Assembly (NCBI GenBank): GCA_038141425.1
Contig: JAYQIC010000011.1
Coordinates: 124,001-188,000 of the forward strand
Length of the DNA: 64,000 bases
From: UBA7985 sp038141425
GTDB lineage: Bacteria > Pseudomonadota > Alphaproteobacteria > UBA7985
Reading direction: 5' to 3'
In this document: piece by piece, positions 28,132 to 37,466 of the stretch
How positions within the stretch are numbered: the stretch's first letter is position 1
How the letters are laid out: the number at the start of each line of letters is the position of its first letter
Program-made: the position numbers and the translations under genes
The notes under the pieces: model-generated
The model's database searches: none
What the model was told of the DNA's origin: nothing
What the model saw: only the letters and a program-made list of their open reading frames with translations

Positions 28132-30060
28132 GGCGGCGCGACCCGACATCACACCGGCCGCCATGGCTTCCGCCGCCATCCGCCGCAGAGCGTCTTCGTC
28201 AAACAGGGAGACCAGATGATCCATCATCGCCCCGCCGAGCTGCTCGGCGTCGGTGATGGTTACCGCGCGCTGATAGTAGCGGGTGACGTCGTGGCCGATG
28301 CCGATTGCGACCAGCTCGACGTCCGACTTGTTCTCGATGTTGTCGATGACATCGCGCAGGTGCTTTTCGAGGTAGTTGCCACTGTTCACCGACTGGGTGC
28401 TGTCGTCCACGGGCGCGCCGTCGGAAATCACCATCAGGATACGGCGGTTTTCCGGCCGCACCGACAGGCGGTTCATGGCCCATTGAAGCGCCTCGCCGTC
28501 GATGTTTTCCTTGAGCAGGCCTTCGCGCAGCATCAGGCCGAGGTTCTTGCGCGCGCGGCGCCACGGCGCGTCGGCGGACTTGTAGATGATGTGGCGCAGG
28601 TCGTTGAGCCGTCCGGGGTTGGTCGGACGGTCGGCGGCCAGCCAGTCTTCCTTGGACTTGCCGCCCTTCCACTGGCGGGTGGTGAAGCCGAGGATTTCGA
28701 CCTTCACGCCGCAGCGCTCCAGCGTCCGCGCCAGAATATCGGCACAGATCGCCGCTGTTGAAATCGGCCTGCCGCGCATGGAACCGGAATTGTCGATCAG
28801 CAGCGTGACCACCGTGTCGCGGAAGTCGGTATCGGTCTCCATCTTGAACGACAGCGGGTTGGTCGGGTCGATGATCACCCGGGGCAGCCGGGCGGTGTCG
28901 AGCAGCCCCTCTTCGAGGTTGAATTCCCACGACCGGGTTTGCTTGGCCATCAGTCGGCGCTGCACCCGGTTGGCCAGCTTGGCGACCACGCTCTGCATCG
29001 AGGTCAGCTGCTGATCCAGCATCAGCCGCAGGCGGGTCAGCTCCTCTCCGTCGCACAGGTCCGGCGCTTCGACGATTTCGTCGTGCTTGGTGGTAAAGGC
29101 GCGGTATTCGTGCGGTGGGGCTTCGTTGGTCGGCGGCCGATATTCCGGGGTCATGTCCGGTTGCAGAGGTGCTTCATCGCCCTCCTGCATCTGACTGCTG
29201 TCGTCGGAGTCGATTTCGTCCTGATCGCCCATCTGCTGTTCGTCGGCAGACTGCTGGTCGTCGGGGTTTGAATCCTGTGGCTGCTGATCGTCGTCGCCGT
29301 CGTCCTCGCCGCGCGCGTCGTTGGCGCTGTTTTCGACGTCGTTGTCCTCGCCCGCTTCCTGCTCATCATCGGGCTGGTCGTCGGGGTTCTGGTCGACATC
29401 GAAGTCGAGATCGCGCAGCAGGTCACCGGCGATTTCGGCGAAGGCCTGTTGGTCATCGAGGTTGTTGCGCAGCCGCTCGAGCTGCTCATAGACATCCTCG
29501 GACAGGTGCGGCTTCCACAGGTCGACAACCTGCTGGGCGTTTTCTGGCACGGACCATTCGCCACCGCTGATGTGCTCGCGGGCGAGGTAGCGCATGACTT
29601 CGGCCAGCGGCGCTTCTTCCTTGGCGTTGACGAATTTGAGGTTAAGGTCGGAAACCCGCTGTTCGTGGGCGGCCTGCAGGTTCTGCCGGACCCCACCCAT
29701 CTCGCGCGAGCCCAGCGCCTCGTAGCGCACCTGCTCCATGGCGTCGAAGACTTGCCGTGCGGTCATCTCGACCGGCGACATGCGGTGGTGCAGGCCTTCG
29801 TCATGGTGGGCTTCGCGCAGGGCGTTCTGGTCGCATTCGCCGCGCACCAGCGCTTGCTCACCGGGGGTCATCTCCCGCGATGGCGAGGAAATGAAGACAT
29901 CCGTGCCGATCTTGCCGCGAGCATTTGAAGCGAAGACAGCCTCCAGCTCGCGGTTCCCCGACAACGCGCGCAGCGTCGCTGACGTCGCCTGCCGAAAATC
30001 TTCCTGCAGGTTCGCCCGCCGCTTGGACGGTGGGATCTTGAAGGATGCCGGCTGCGCCAA
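28128..30060 (-). CDS. cobT: Aerobic cobaltochelatase subunit CobT
   Basis: CobT works with CobS and CobN to insert cobalt in aerobic cobalamin synthesis. The N-terminus reads ANLQEDFRQATSATLRAL. A long acidic Asp/Glu/Gln linker (about residues 225-310) leads to a VWA domain with the metal site LLIDNSGSMRGRP and VISDGAPVDDST. The expected end is near SLFDEDALRRMAAEAMAAG. The open frame actually runs on to 27445 antisense to the MFS gene, while the next frame has a TAG overlapping the MFS stop (28128-28130). A one- or two-base indel near the 3' end is therefore likely. Confidence 0.9.
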
Positions 30061-30062
30061 GG

Positions 30063-31030
30063 TCAGGCGGCCTTGTCGAGGACCAGGTCTTCGCCGAAGG
30101 CACGCTGGAAGTACTCAGCCAGCACAGGCCGCTCCAGCTCGTCACACTTGTTCAGGAACGAAAGCTGAAAGCCGAGCCCGATGTTGTCGCCGAGGTAACC
30201 GGCGTTCTCCGCCCAGGTCAGGACCGTACGCGGTGACATGACCGTGGAGATGTCCCCGGCCATGAAGCCCTTCCGCGTCAGATCGGCCAGCGCAACCATG
30301 GATCGACCGTCTTGCGGCCCTGCTCGGACTGGTAAGCCGGCAGCTTGGCGAGCACGATTTCGGTCTCGACCGCGCGCGGCAGATAGTTGAGCGTGCAGAC
30401 CACGGACCAGCGGTCCATCTGGCCCTGGTTGATCTGCTGCGTCCCGTGATACAGGCCGGTGGTGTCGCCCAGACCAACGGTGTTTGCCGTCGCGAACAGG
30501 CGGAAGTGCGGGTTGGGCTGGATCACCTTGTTCTGGTCGAGCAGGGTCAGCTTGCCGTCGACTTCCAGCACGCGCTGGATCACGAACATCACGTCCGGGC
30601 GGCCAGCATCATACTCGTCGAACACCAGTGCCATCGGGCGCTGCAACGACCACGGCAGCAGACCTTCACGGAACTCGGTGATCTGCTTGCCGTCCTTGAG
30701 CACGATCGCGTCCTTACCAACGAGATCGATCCGGGACACGTGGCTGTCGAGGTTGACGCGGATCAGTGGCCAGTTCAGGCGCGAGGCGACCTGCTCGATG
30801 TGGGTCGACTTGCCCGTCCCATGGTAGCCCTGCACCATGACGCGGCGGTTGTGCTTGAAGCCCATGAGAATGGCCAGCGTCGTGTCGCGGTCAAAGATAT
30901 AGGTATCGTCGTGCGGCGGCACGTAGTCGTTCGGCTCGGCGAAGGCCGGAACCTCCATATCGACGTCGATGCCAAACGCCTCCCGGACGTTAACGGTCGT
31001 GTCTGGTGCCTGCAGCTCGCTGGTGGTCAT
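30063..31030 (-). CDS. cobS: Aerobic cobaltochelatase subunit CobS (one frameshift)
   Basis: CobS is the AAA+ ATPase of the CobNST cobaltochelatase. Walker A is GYHGTGKSTHIEQVA, Walker B MALVFDEYDAG, and the sensor region FRLFATANTVGLGDTTGLY. The C-terminal part (LADLTRKGFMAGDISTVMSPRT, LGFQLSFLNKCDELER) is in another frame, with the break near 30298. The corrected protein is about 323 residues, normal for the family. It lies just upstream of cobT. Confidence 0.93.
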
Positions 31031-31119
31031 CGGGGCTACCCTTCAATCTACAATTCAGCGCATTACACCCAAGCCCGGAAGCCCGTGCAAGGGGCCTGCG
31101 TGCAAGGCTGCGCGCCGGT

Positions 31120-31772
31120 TTAATCGGCCTGTTCAATTATGTCGCGGACGAGGGAATAAGCGGCGTTTACGGCTTTCATCCGTGCCTCTGCGTCCGGGTC
31201 GTCCTGGTTCAAATCGGGATGTAGCTTGCGAACCATATCTTTGTAGTGGGTCTTGAGCTCATCGGGGGTCACGGGGGCACAATTTCGAGGGTTTCGAAGG
31301 CCTCCCGGTACTCCGGCGGCAGAGATCGGAGCAGCCGTCGCGTATCCCGCGCCCGGATTTCCGCCTCATCACGCTGTTCTTCGCTTTCCTCGAAAAAGCC
31401 GAAGCTGTCGCGGAAGCCCTGCCCGGCAAAGGCGCTGGCACGCTTGGCCGCCTTGGATCGACCCTGCTCCCCGAACCGCCATGTCGGCCGGTCCCAGGTC
31501 ATGGACGCCAGCCGGTCGCGCTCGACCGCGCCGGGGGTCATGCCCTCAAAATAGTTCCAGGCTTTGTTGTATTCGCGCACGTGTTCGAGGCAGAAGTAGT
31601 AGCGGTCCTGAACCCGGCGGCGGGATTTTGGTGCAGGGTAGAGGCCCTCCTCCCGACAGCCCGGAGCCTCGCAGGTTCGCTGGCGTTGCTGCGCACGCGC
31701 CTGCTCCCGCGCCTGAGACTTGCTCAGCCGCTTGAAGGGTGCTTTGAGGGCGTCGTCAGCGCTACGATCCAT
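31120..31772 (-). CDS. J-domain (DnaJ-like) protein (one frameshift)
   Basis: The N-terminal part contains a CEAPGCREEGLYPAPKS segment and aromatic motifs (YYFCLEHVREYNKAWNYFEGM). The C-terminus is a J-domain, TPDELKTHYKDMVRKLHPDLN, with the HPD triad that stimulates DnaK. One base is missing near 31270, between EIVPP and the J-domain. The corrected length is about 217 residues. A DnaJ-like gene of this shape upstream of cobS is common in alphaproteobacteria, so it may help cobaltochelatase, but that is inferred from position only. Confidence 0.85.
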
Positions 31773-31825
31773 GGGTCGGGCAACCGCCAGAATTGTGTTG
31801 AACAGGATTTCACAGGATACGCGAA

Positions 31826-32086
31826 ATGAGCGTGCAGGAACAGATCGAAGCCAAGCTAAGAGCAGCCCTCAGCCCCGAATTACTGGAGGTGGAAAATCAG
31901 TCGCACCTCCACGCCGGGCATGCCGGCAGTCCGAATTCAGGTGAAAGCCACTTTCACGTCACGCTCAAGGTCGCGGCCCTTAATGCACTGCCTCGGGTTG
32001 AACGCTACCGAAAAGTGCATGCGATCCTTCAGGCCGAACTCGATGGCCCGGTCCACGCTTTGTCGCTGAAATTCGTGACGGACTGA
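31826..32086 (+). CDS. bolA: BolA-family protein
   Basis: The 86-residue product has the BolA fold: IEAKLRAALSPELLEVENQSHLHAGHAG, then ESHFHVTLKVAALNALPRVERYRKVHAIL and the VHALSLKFV end. BolA proteins bind [2Fe-2S] clusters with monothiol glutaredoxins and influence morphology and stress responses. It is divergent from the J-domain gene. Intact. Confidence 0.93.
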   Translation: MSVQEQIEAKLRAALSPELLEVENQSHLHAGHAGSPNSGESHFHVTLKVAALNALPRVERYRKVHAILQAELDGPVHALSLKFVTD

Positions 32087-32235
32087 GGCGTCTGCGACAT
32101 CAGGGCACGGGGTTATGCCGAAGAAAAGCGCCCTGTGATAACTTTTAGTTGTATTTTGAACGCATTTTCCCTTGCGTCTATTTGTAATTCAATCATACTT
32201 CTCATTGAGAGGGTCTTAATCGTCTTTTGCAACCA

Positions 32236-32484
32236 ATGAGAGTACGCGAAATGCTGCAACAATCGCCGACCAAAGCCGTTCACCCCATCCGCAACGTCCG
32301 GGTCCGGGGGCGGCGCACGTCCGTCAGGCTGGAGCCGGAATTCTGGGATGGCCTGAATGAATTGCTCGAGCGGGAAAACGTCACGCTCGACGAGTTCTGC
32401 AACCACGTCGAGGCGCGCAAGGGCGATGCCTCGTTCTCTTCGACCATGCGGTCCCAGATTCTGGGCTACTTCCGCCGCCGCTGA
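32236..32484 (+). CDS. Ribbon-helix-helix domain protein
   Basis: This ~82-residue protein carries the RHH_4-type motif RTSVRLEPEFWDGLNELLE followed by a second helix (VTLDEFCNHVEA) and FSSTMRSQILGYFRR. Such proteins are small DNA-binding dimers, probably regulators. The start is uncertain: TTG 32227 or ATG 32236. No clear ribosome site. The upstream 130 bases are AT-rich and may hold its promoter. It stands alone between bolA and the DUF2889 gene. Confidence 0.8.
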   Translation: MRVREMLQQSPTKAVHPIRNVRVRGRRTSVRLEPEFWDGLNELLERENVTLDEFCNHVEARKGDASFSSTMRSQILGYFRRR

Positions 32485-32495
32485 GGCCCCGGGCC

Positions 32496-33194
32496 TCAGC
32501 AGACCTCAGAGTCGGCCGGGACTTCTCCACCGGCCATCTTCTCCCGGGCCGCAGGCTCGGCTGCCGGATCGAAGAAATCCGGCCACTGCCGTTCCACAAC
32601 GGGTGACCAGGGCGCATGAGCGTGGCAGCTGCTCAGCAGGCCTGGTCGCTTCCGTGGCATCTCATCCCGCTCCTCCGACGACTTTTCCGCTGATTTGGCT
32701 TTGGCCTCGGCCTGCGCCTGCTCTTTCTCGCGCCGAGCGAGGATCGGCCACATCGACTGGAAGGCCACAGTGCCCATGGCACGCAGCATCTCGGTCAGGT
32801 GGGTGCAGCCGAAAACGGTACCGATGGCCTCTGCCGCGCGCTTGTTGAAGCCCGGGCCGATGGTCAGGCCCTCGAGCCGGGTGTAGGCGTCGGTCGCGCC
32901 GGGGCAGATGGTGTAGGGCGAATACAGTGTCGCCGCCACCGCCTTGCGGATGGTGAAGGTGTGATCGATGGTCAGCCGCAGGTGCATTTCGTGCAGCGGC
33001 TCCCCCGCCGGAACGTAGCCGCGGTCATGATTGTCGAAGGAGTGGGGCTTGAGATCGACGATCTTGCCTTCGACGTCGAGCATGCCGTCTTCGCGCTCGT
33101 AGCCCCGGATGTCGTAGGTGCGTTCGTGGACGAGTTTCCGCTTGTCAGCGGTGGGCAACCCCTGATCCGGGTGTTGCGTGCTTCTGCCGTTCAT
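32496..33194 (-). CDS. DUF2889 family protein
   Basis: A 232-residue soluble protein of a family without known function. The recognisable parts are VHERTYDIRGYEREDGMLDVEG, the conserved MHLRLTIDHTFTIRKAVAAT, and FGCTHLTEMLRAMGTVAFQSM with Cys-Thr-His. The last ~60 residues are charged and low-complexity. It overlaps the upstream CNNM/CBS gene by 4 bases (ATGA), so the two are translated together. No function is proposed. Confidence 0.82.
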   Translation of the reverse strand: MNGRSTQHPDQGLPTADKRKLVHERTYDIRGYEREDGMLDVEGKIVDLKPHSFDNHDRGYVPAGEPLHEMHLRLTIDHTFTIRKAVAATLYSPYTICPGATDAYTRLEGLTIGPGFNKRAAEAIGTVFGCTHLTEMLRAMGTVAFQSMWPILARREKEQAQAEAKAKSAEKSSEERDEMPRKRPGLLSSCHAHAPWSPVVERQWPDFFDPAAEPAAREKMAGGEVPADSEVC

Positions 33195-34495
33195 GGGGTT
33201 GTTTGCTCACTTGTCTGGCGCTGGGTGCGGCGGCGTTGGGCCAGAACCGACTCAGGCGTCACCCGCAGGCGGGTGATGCGCAGCCGGTCGCGGCCCAGAA
33301 TTTCGAATTGGAAGCCCTGGAAGCTCAGAACCTGCCCGACCTCCGGGATCTGGCGGCTTTCGTACAGGACGAACCCGGCGAGGGTCGACGCCCGGTCGTC
33401 GGGCAGTCCCCAACCGAGGTTACGGTTCAGGTCACGCAGCGAAATCTCGCCATCGATAATGAACGACCCCCCTGCCTCGCGCTGGATGCCGCGGCGGACC
33501 TCGTCTTCTTCGTCGTCGATGTCGCCGACGATCTCTTCAAGAATATCTTCCAGCGTTACGACGCCCTCGAGGCCGCCGTACTCGTCGACCACCAGCGCGA
33601 AGTGCTCGCGGCGGGAGCGGAAGTGCTGCAGCTGCTCCAGCAGGGAAGCCGTGCCGGGCACAAACCACGGGGTAGAAACGATGGCTGAAATATTCAGCTG
33701 CTCAGGGTCGCCCCCGGCCTTGCGCAGCGCCCGGAACAGGTTTTTGGCGTGCAGAATGCCGACGATGTTGTCGGGCTGGTCACGCCAGACCGGCAGGCGA
33801 GTGAAGGTCGACTGCAGCACGGCATCGATCAGTGCCGCGTTGCTCTGGTCGAGGTCGAGCGATTCGATCTGGCTGCGGTGGGTCATGATTTCGTCGACGG
33901 CCACGTCTTCGAGGTCGAGGATCGAGCCCAGCATCTGGCTTTCGGCTTCATCCTCGGCATCGCCGCTGGTCGCGTGCAGGGCGATGGCCCCGCGCAGGGC
34001 CTCTTCGCCCTCGTCTTCGTCCGGGGTCTGCTCGGGCAGCAGCAAGGTGATGATCCGACCCAGCGTGTAGGTCAGCGGCGCGAACAGGGCGGTCAGCAGC
34101 GACAGCGGCCCGGAGACGCGCAGCGCAAGGGCCTCTGGCACCCGCAAGGCGTAGGTCTTCGGCAGCACTTCGGCGAACACCACCACCAGCACGGTCATGA
34201 CCACGGTGGCGACGACCACGCCAAAGCCGCCAAAAAGCGTGCTGAACAGCATGGTGGCCAGTGCTGAAGCGAGGATATTGACGAGATTGTTGCCGATCAG
34301 GATGGACGACACCACCCGGTCCTTGATGGCGATCAGCCGCTCGGCCCGTGCGGCACGCTTGTCGCCGCCCTTGGCGAGCAGGTGCAGGCGCGCGGGATTC
34401 GCGCCGGTGAGCGCGGTCTCGGACCCGCTGAAGAAGGCGGACACCGCCAGCAGCAGGACGATAACAACGGCGATGGCGACCATGGTGGTCAGCAC
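33191..34495 (-). CDS. HlyC/CorC-type transporter (CNNM domain, CBS pair, CorC domain)
   Basis: This 434-residue membrane protein starts with a DUF21/CNNM domain (VIVLLLAVSAFFSGSETALTGANPARL, SSILIGNNLVNILAS). Two CBS domains with VVDEYGGLEGVVTLEDILEE follow, then the C-terminal CorC_HlyC domain (LGWGLPDDRASTLAGFVLYE). The family includes magnesium/cobalt efflux-linked CorB/CorC. It lies between aroB and the DUF2889 gene. Intact. A second, soluble CorC-like gene is at 50231. Confidence 0.92.
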   Translation of the reverse strand: MLTTMVAIAVVIVLLLAVSAFFSGSETALTGANPARLHLLAKGGDKRAARAERLIAIKDRVVSSILIGNNLVNILASALATMLFSTLFGGFGVVVATVVMTVLVVVFAEVLPKTYALRVPEALALRVSGPLSLLTALFAPLTYTLGRIITLLLPEQTPDEDEGEEALRGAIALHATSGDAEDEAESQMLGSILDLEDVAVDEIMTHRSQIESLDLDQSNAALIDAVLQSTFTRLPVWRDQPDNIVGILHAKNLFRALRKAGGDPEQLNISAIVSTPWFVPGTASLLEQLQHFRSRREHFALVVDEYGGLEGVVTLEDILEEIVGDIDDEEDEVRRGIQREAGGSFIIDGEISLRDLNRNLGWGLPDDRASTLAGFVLYESRQIPEVGQVLSFQGFQFEILGRDRLRITRLRVTPESVLAQRRRTQRQTSEQTTP

Positions 34496-34499
34496 GGGT

Positions 34500-35609
34500 T
34501 TAGGACTCCATCCAGTGGTTCAGAACCTGATCGACGGCCGATTTCGGCACGTCCCTGTTCAGATGGGTACGACCGATGGCGTTGGGAACAATGAAAGTGG
34601 GAATGCCATCCCTGACTTTCTTGTCCTTCATCATCGGTGCCCAGATGTCTTCGAGCGAAAAGGTCTCCGGCGCGAGGTCGGCGCGGTCCACCGGCAATCC
34701 GGCCGCACGCAGGTGCGCCTTGACCCGGCTGGCATCCTGCCCGGTGGACAGACCCAGCGCCCGGCCCAGCTCGTAGGCCAGGCCAATGCCGACCGACACA
34801 GCCTCGCCGTGCAGCAGGCGGCCGTCAAAGCCGTAGATCGCCTCCAGCGCATGGCCGAAGGTATGGCCGAGGTTGAGCAGGCCACGCACTCCGGCCTCGC
34901 GCTCGTCCTGCGCCACGACGTCGGCCTTGATCGCGCACGAACGGGTGATGGCGGCCTCCAGCGCTGCAGGGTCGTCCGGCCGTGCCACGGGTCCCTCGCT
35001 CTCCAGCCATTCGAAAAAGTCGCCGTCCCAGAGGCAGCCGTATTTGGCGACCTCGGCGTAACCCGCCCGCCAATCTCGCGCCGACAGCGTCGCCAGCAGG
35101 TCGGTGTCGATGTAGACCGCACGGGGCTGGTGGAAGGCGCCAACGAGGTTTTTGCCGCTGACGCTGTTGATGCCGGGCTTACCGCCCACGGAGGAATCCA
35201 CCTGCGCCAGCAGCGTCGTGGGCACCTGAATAAAGTCGATCCCGCGCAGCAGCGACGCGGCGACGTAGCCCGCCAGATCACCGACGACGCCGCCACCGAA
35301 GGCGAGCAGCACGTCGCGCCGCTCGACGCCCAGCGCGAGCAGCTGCTCGCAGACATCGGCGAACACGGGAAAGGTCTTGCTTTCTTCACCGCCGGGGACG
35401 GTCACCAGCCGCAATTCGATGCCGGCCGCATCCAGCCGCGCCGCCATCGCCTCACCGTGGGCGTCCCACACACGGGCGTCGGCCACCACCGACAGCCGCC
35501 TTGGCGTCAGTCGTTCGGACCAGTCAGCGGTCAGCCGGTCCAGCACCCCGGCACCGATGTGCAGCGGGTAGGAACGGTCGCCGAGGCCGACCTTCAGTGT
35601 TTCAACCAT
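34500..35609 (-). CDS. aroB: 3-dehydroquinate synthase
   Basis: AroB converts DAHP to 3-dehydroquinate, the second step of the shikimate pathway, using NAD+ and a divalent metal. Features in the 369-residue protein are PGGEESKTF, the nucleotide-binding AFGGGVVGDLAGYVAAS, PTTLLAQVDSSVGGKPGIN, KNLVGAFHQP, and metal ligands in GLLNLGHTFGHALEA and LLHGEAVSVG. Intact. Downstream of aroK on the same strand, as usual. Confidence 0.96.
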   Translation of the reverse strand: MVETLKVGLGDRSYPLHIGAGVLDRLTADWSERLTPRRLSVVADARVWDAHGEAMAARLDAAGIELRLVTVPGGEESKTFPVFADVCEQLLALGVERRDVLLAFGGGVVGDLAGYVAASLLRGIDFIQVPTTLLAQVDSSVGGKPGINSVSGKNLVGAFHQPRAVYIDTDLLATLSARDWRAGYAEVAKYGCLWDGDFFEWLESEGPVARPDDPAALEAAITRSCAIKADVVAQDEREAGVRGLLNLGHTFGHALEAIYGFDGRLLHGEAVSVGIGLAYELGRALGLSTGQDASRVKAHLRAAGLPVDRADLAPETFSLEDIWAPMMKDKKVRDGIPTFIVPNAIGRTHLNRDVPKSAVDQVLNHWMES

Positions 35610-35642
35610 GATAAACCCTGTGCTTGGCGCCCCGTTGCGGTC

Positions 35643-36209
35643 TCAGGCCTGCAGATACTCATGCAGCTTGTTTAGGGTAACCCGAAGCGTCTTATCAATC
35701 GATTCGGGTCCTGAGAACAGGTGCAAATCCGCCTGCTCGTAGGCCGGGCGACGCTCCTCGAGCAGGCGCTTGAGCACGTCACGGTGGTTCTTGCCGGCCA
35801 GAATCGGGCGGTGGGAACGCTTTTGGGTCCGGGAGACCAGCACGTCGAGCTTGGCCTTGAGCCAGACGGAAACGGCACCGGCCTTGATCACCGCGCGGGT
35901 CTCATCCTGCACAAAGGCTCCGCCCCCGGCAGCAATGATTTTCGGCTCGCCGTCGATCAGGCGCTCGAACACGCGGCGCTCGAGGGACCGGAACTCCGGC
36001 TCGCCATATTTTTCGAAGATTTCGCTGACGCTCATGCCGGCGGCGTCTTCGATCTCGGTATCGGCGTCGAAGAAATCCAGACCGAGCAGCGGCGCCAGCG
36101 CCTTTCCGAGGCTGGACTTGCCACAGCCCATCAGTCCGACAAAAACAATCGGACGGTCGATTTTGGGCCGCAATTTATGGGCTAGTTTCTTATTGGGCGA
36201 TTGCGTCAT
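35643..36209 (-). CDS. aroK: Shikimate kinase
   Basis: AroK phosphorylates shikimate with ATP. The protein has Walker A VGLMGCGKSSLGKALA, the shikimate-binding DFFDADTEIE and FRSLERRVF, AAGGGAFVQDETR, and the lid RRPAYEQADLH. ATG 36209 (MTQSPNKK) gives 188 residues. A longer start is open but would run into the divergent gene. It is 33 bases upstream of aroB. Confidence 0.94.
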   Translation of the reverse strand: MTQSPNKKLAHKLRPKIDRPIVFVGLMGCGKSSLGKALAPLLGLDFFDADTEIEDAAGMSVSEIFEKYGEPEFRSLERRVFERLIDGEPKIIAAGGGAFVQDETRAVIKAGAVSVWLKAKLDVLVSRTQKRSHRPILAGKNHRDVLKRLLEERRPAYEQADLHLFSGPESIDKTLRVTLNKLHEYLQA

Positions 36210-36270
36210 AAAGTGGCGTGTAGACCCCTTTGACCCAGCTGTAAACGACCACAGGACCGACCCTGAGCCC

Positions 36271-36459
36271 ATGACCTATCGGCGGAATGAACCCAATCCC
36301 TTTCTGCTTTTCCTGGTGATCCTGTGCGTCATTGGCGTGTTTTTCCTGATCCTGCTGTACACGTGGGAGCCGCCACGCCCCTCGCAGACAATCCGTGAGG
36401 AACTGAGCCGCGAGGTGATTCTGGGCACCGACGTCCCCCCGCCGGGACAGGGAAGCTGA
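36271..36459 (+). CDS. Small single-pass membrane protein
   Basis: This 62-residue protein begins MTYRRNEPNP, followed by one strong membrane helix (FLLFLVILCVIGVFFLILLY) and a proline- and charge-rich tail (TIREELSREVILGTDVPPP). It starts 62 bases from aroK, divergently, and ends 4 bases before xerD, so it is probably co-transcribed with xerD. I do not recognise a family; function unknown. Confidence 0.7.
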   Translation: MTYRRNEPNPFLLFLVILCVIGVFFLILLYTWEPPRPSQTIREELSREVILGTDVPPPGQGS

Positions 36460-36463
36460 GGCG

Positions 36464-37441
36464 GTGACGGCGAACCGGGGCCCCTTTCTCGACCTGTTCT
36501 TCGAGATGCTGCGCAGCGAGCGGGGCGCCGCGCGTAACACGCTGGAGGCCTATGGGCGGGATTTGCAGGGGTTTCAGCGGTTTCTTGAGCAGTCGGACAG
36601 CCTGCCGCCCGGGGACACCATGGCGCAGGCCGACGCCACCGACATCCGCGCCTATCTGGCCAGCCTCGTGGATGCCGGCCTGTCGGCGCGGTCGGCCGCG
36701 CGCAAGCTCTCGGCGCTGAAACAGTATTTCCTGTTCCTGCAGCAGGATGACCTGCGCAGCGACAACCCCGCCCGGCATATCGACGGCCCCAAGACCGGCA
36801 AGCCGCTGCCCAAGCTGGTCTCCGAAGATCAGGTCGACCGGCTCATTGGCGCAGCACAGGAGCAGGCTGCCACTACACAGAGCCCGACGGCGCTGCGCAC
36901 GCTGGCAATGATCGAGCTGCTCTACGCCACCGGCATGCGCGCGACCGAGCTGGTCAGCCTGCCCATCGCCGTGGCCGCCCGCGACCCGCGGTTCCTCGTG
37001 GTGCGCGGCAAGGGCAACAAGGAACGGATGATTCCGGTCGGTGAGCCGGCGCAGGCAGCGCTGCAGCGCTATATCGATGACGGGCGTTTCGCGTTTCTGC
37101 CGCCGGGACGGGAGAGCCTGTTCCTGTTCCCCGATACTGGCAAGGCCGGGCACCTGTCCCGGCAGAAACTGGGCACGACGCTGAAGGCGCTGGCGATCAA
37201 GGCCAACGTGGACCCGGCGATCCTGTCGCCGCACGTGCTCCGCCATGCTTTTGCCAGCCATTTGCTCGCCCACGGGGCAGACCTTCGCGCGGTGCAGAGC
37301 CTTCTTGGGCACGCCGATATTTCAACCACGCAGATCTATACCCATATCCTTGATGAACGCCTGAAAGCCATTGTCGGCGCAGCTCATCCGTTGAATCTGG
37401 GTTTGTTAAGCGGCGGGGATGGGTTAGCACAGGACCACTGA
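36464..37441 (+). CDS. xerD: Site-specific tyrosine recombinase XerD
   Basis: XerD with XerC resolves chromosome dimers at dif. The 325-residue protein has the SAM-like N-terminal domain (FLDLFFEMLRSERGAARNTLEAYGRDL) and the catalytic residues Arg in YATGMRATELVSL, Lys in GKGNKERMIP, His-x-x-Arg in SPHVLRHAFASHLL, His in LLGHADISTTQIYTH, and the tyrosine nucleophile IYTHI. The GTG start follows the small membrane gene by 4 bases. It is a housekeeping recombinase: no attachment sites or phage genes are nearby. Confidence 0.93.
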   Translation: MTANRGPFLDLFFEMLRSERGAARNTLEAYGRDLQGFQRFLEQSDSLPPGDTMAQADATDIRAYLASLVDAGLSARSAARKLSALKQYFLFLQQDDLRSDNPARHIDGPKTGKPLPKLVSEDQVDRLIGAAQEQAATTQSPTALRTLAMIELLYATGMRATELVSLPIAVAARDPRFLVVRGKGNKERMIPVGEPAQAALQRYIDDGRFAFLPPGRESLFLFPDTGKAGHLSRQKLGTTLKALAIKANVDPAILSPHVLRHAFASHLLAHGADLRAVQSLLGHADISTTQIYTHILDERLKAIVGAAHPLNLGLLSGGDGLAQDH

Positions 37442-37466
37442 CACACATCGCGAGGAGAGGACGAGC

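Noticed and set aside
36464..37441. Tyrosine recombinase as a sign of an integrated element
   Set aside because: Motifs and context are those of housekeeping XerD next to accA; there are no attachment-site repeats, tRNA or phage genes.
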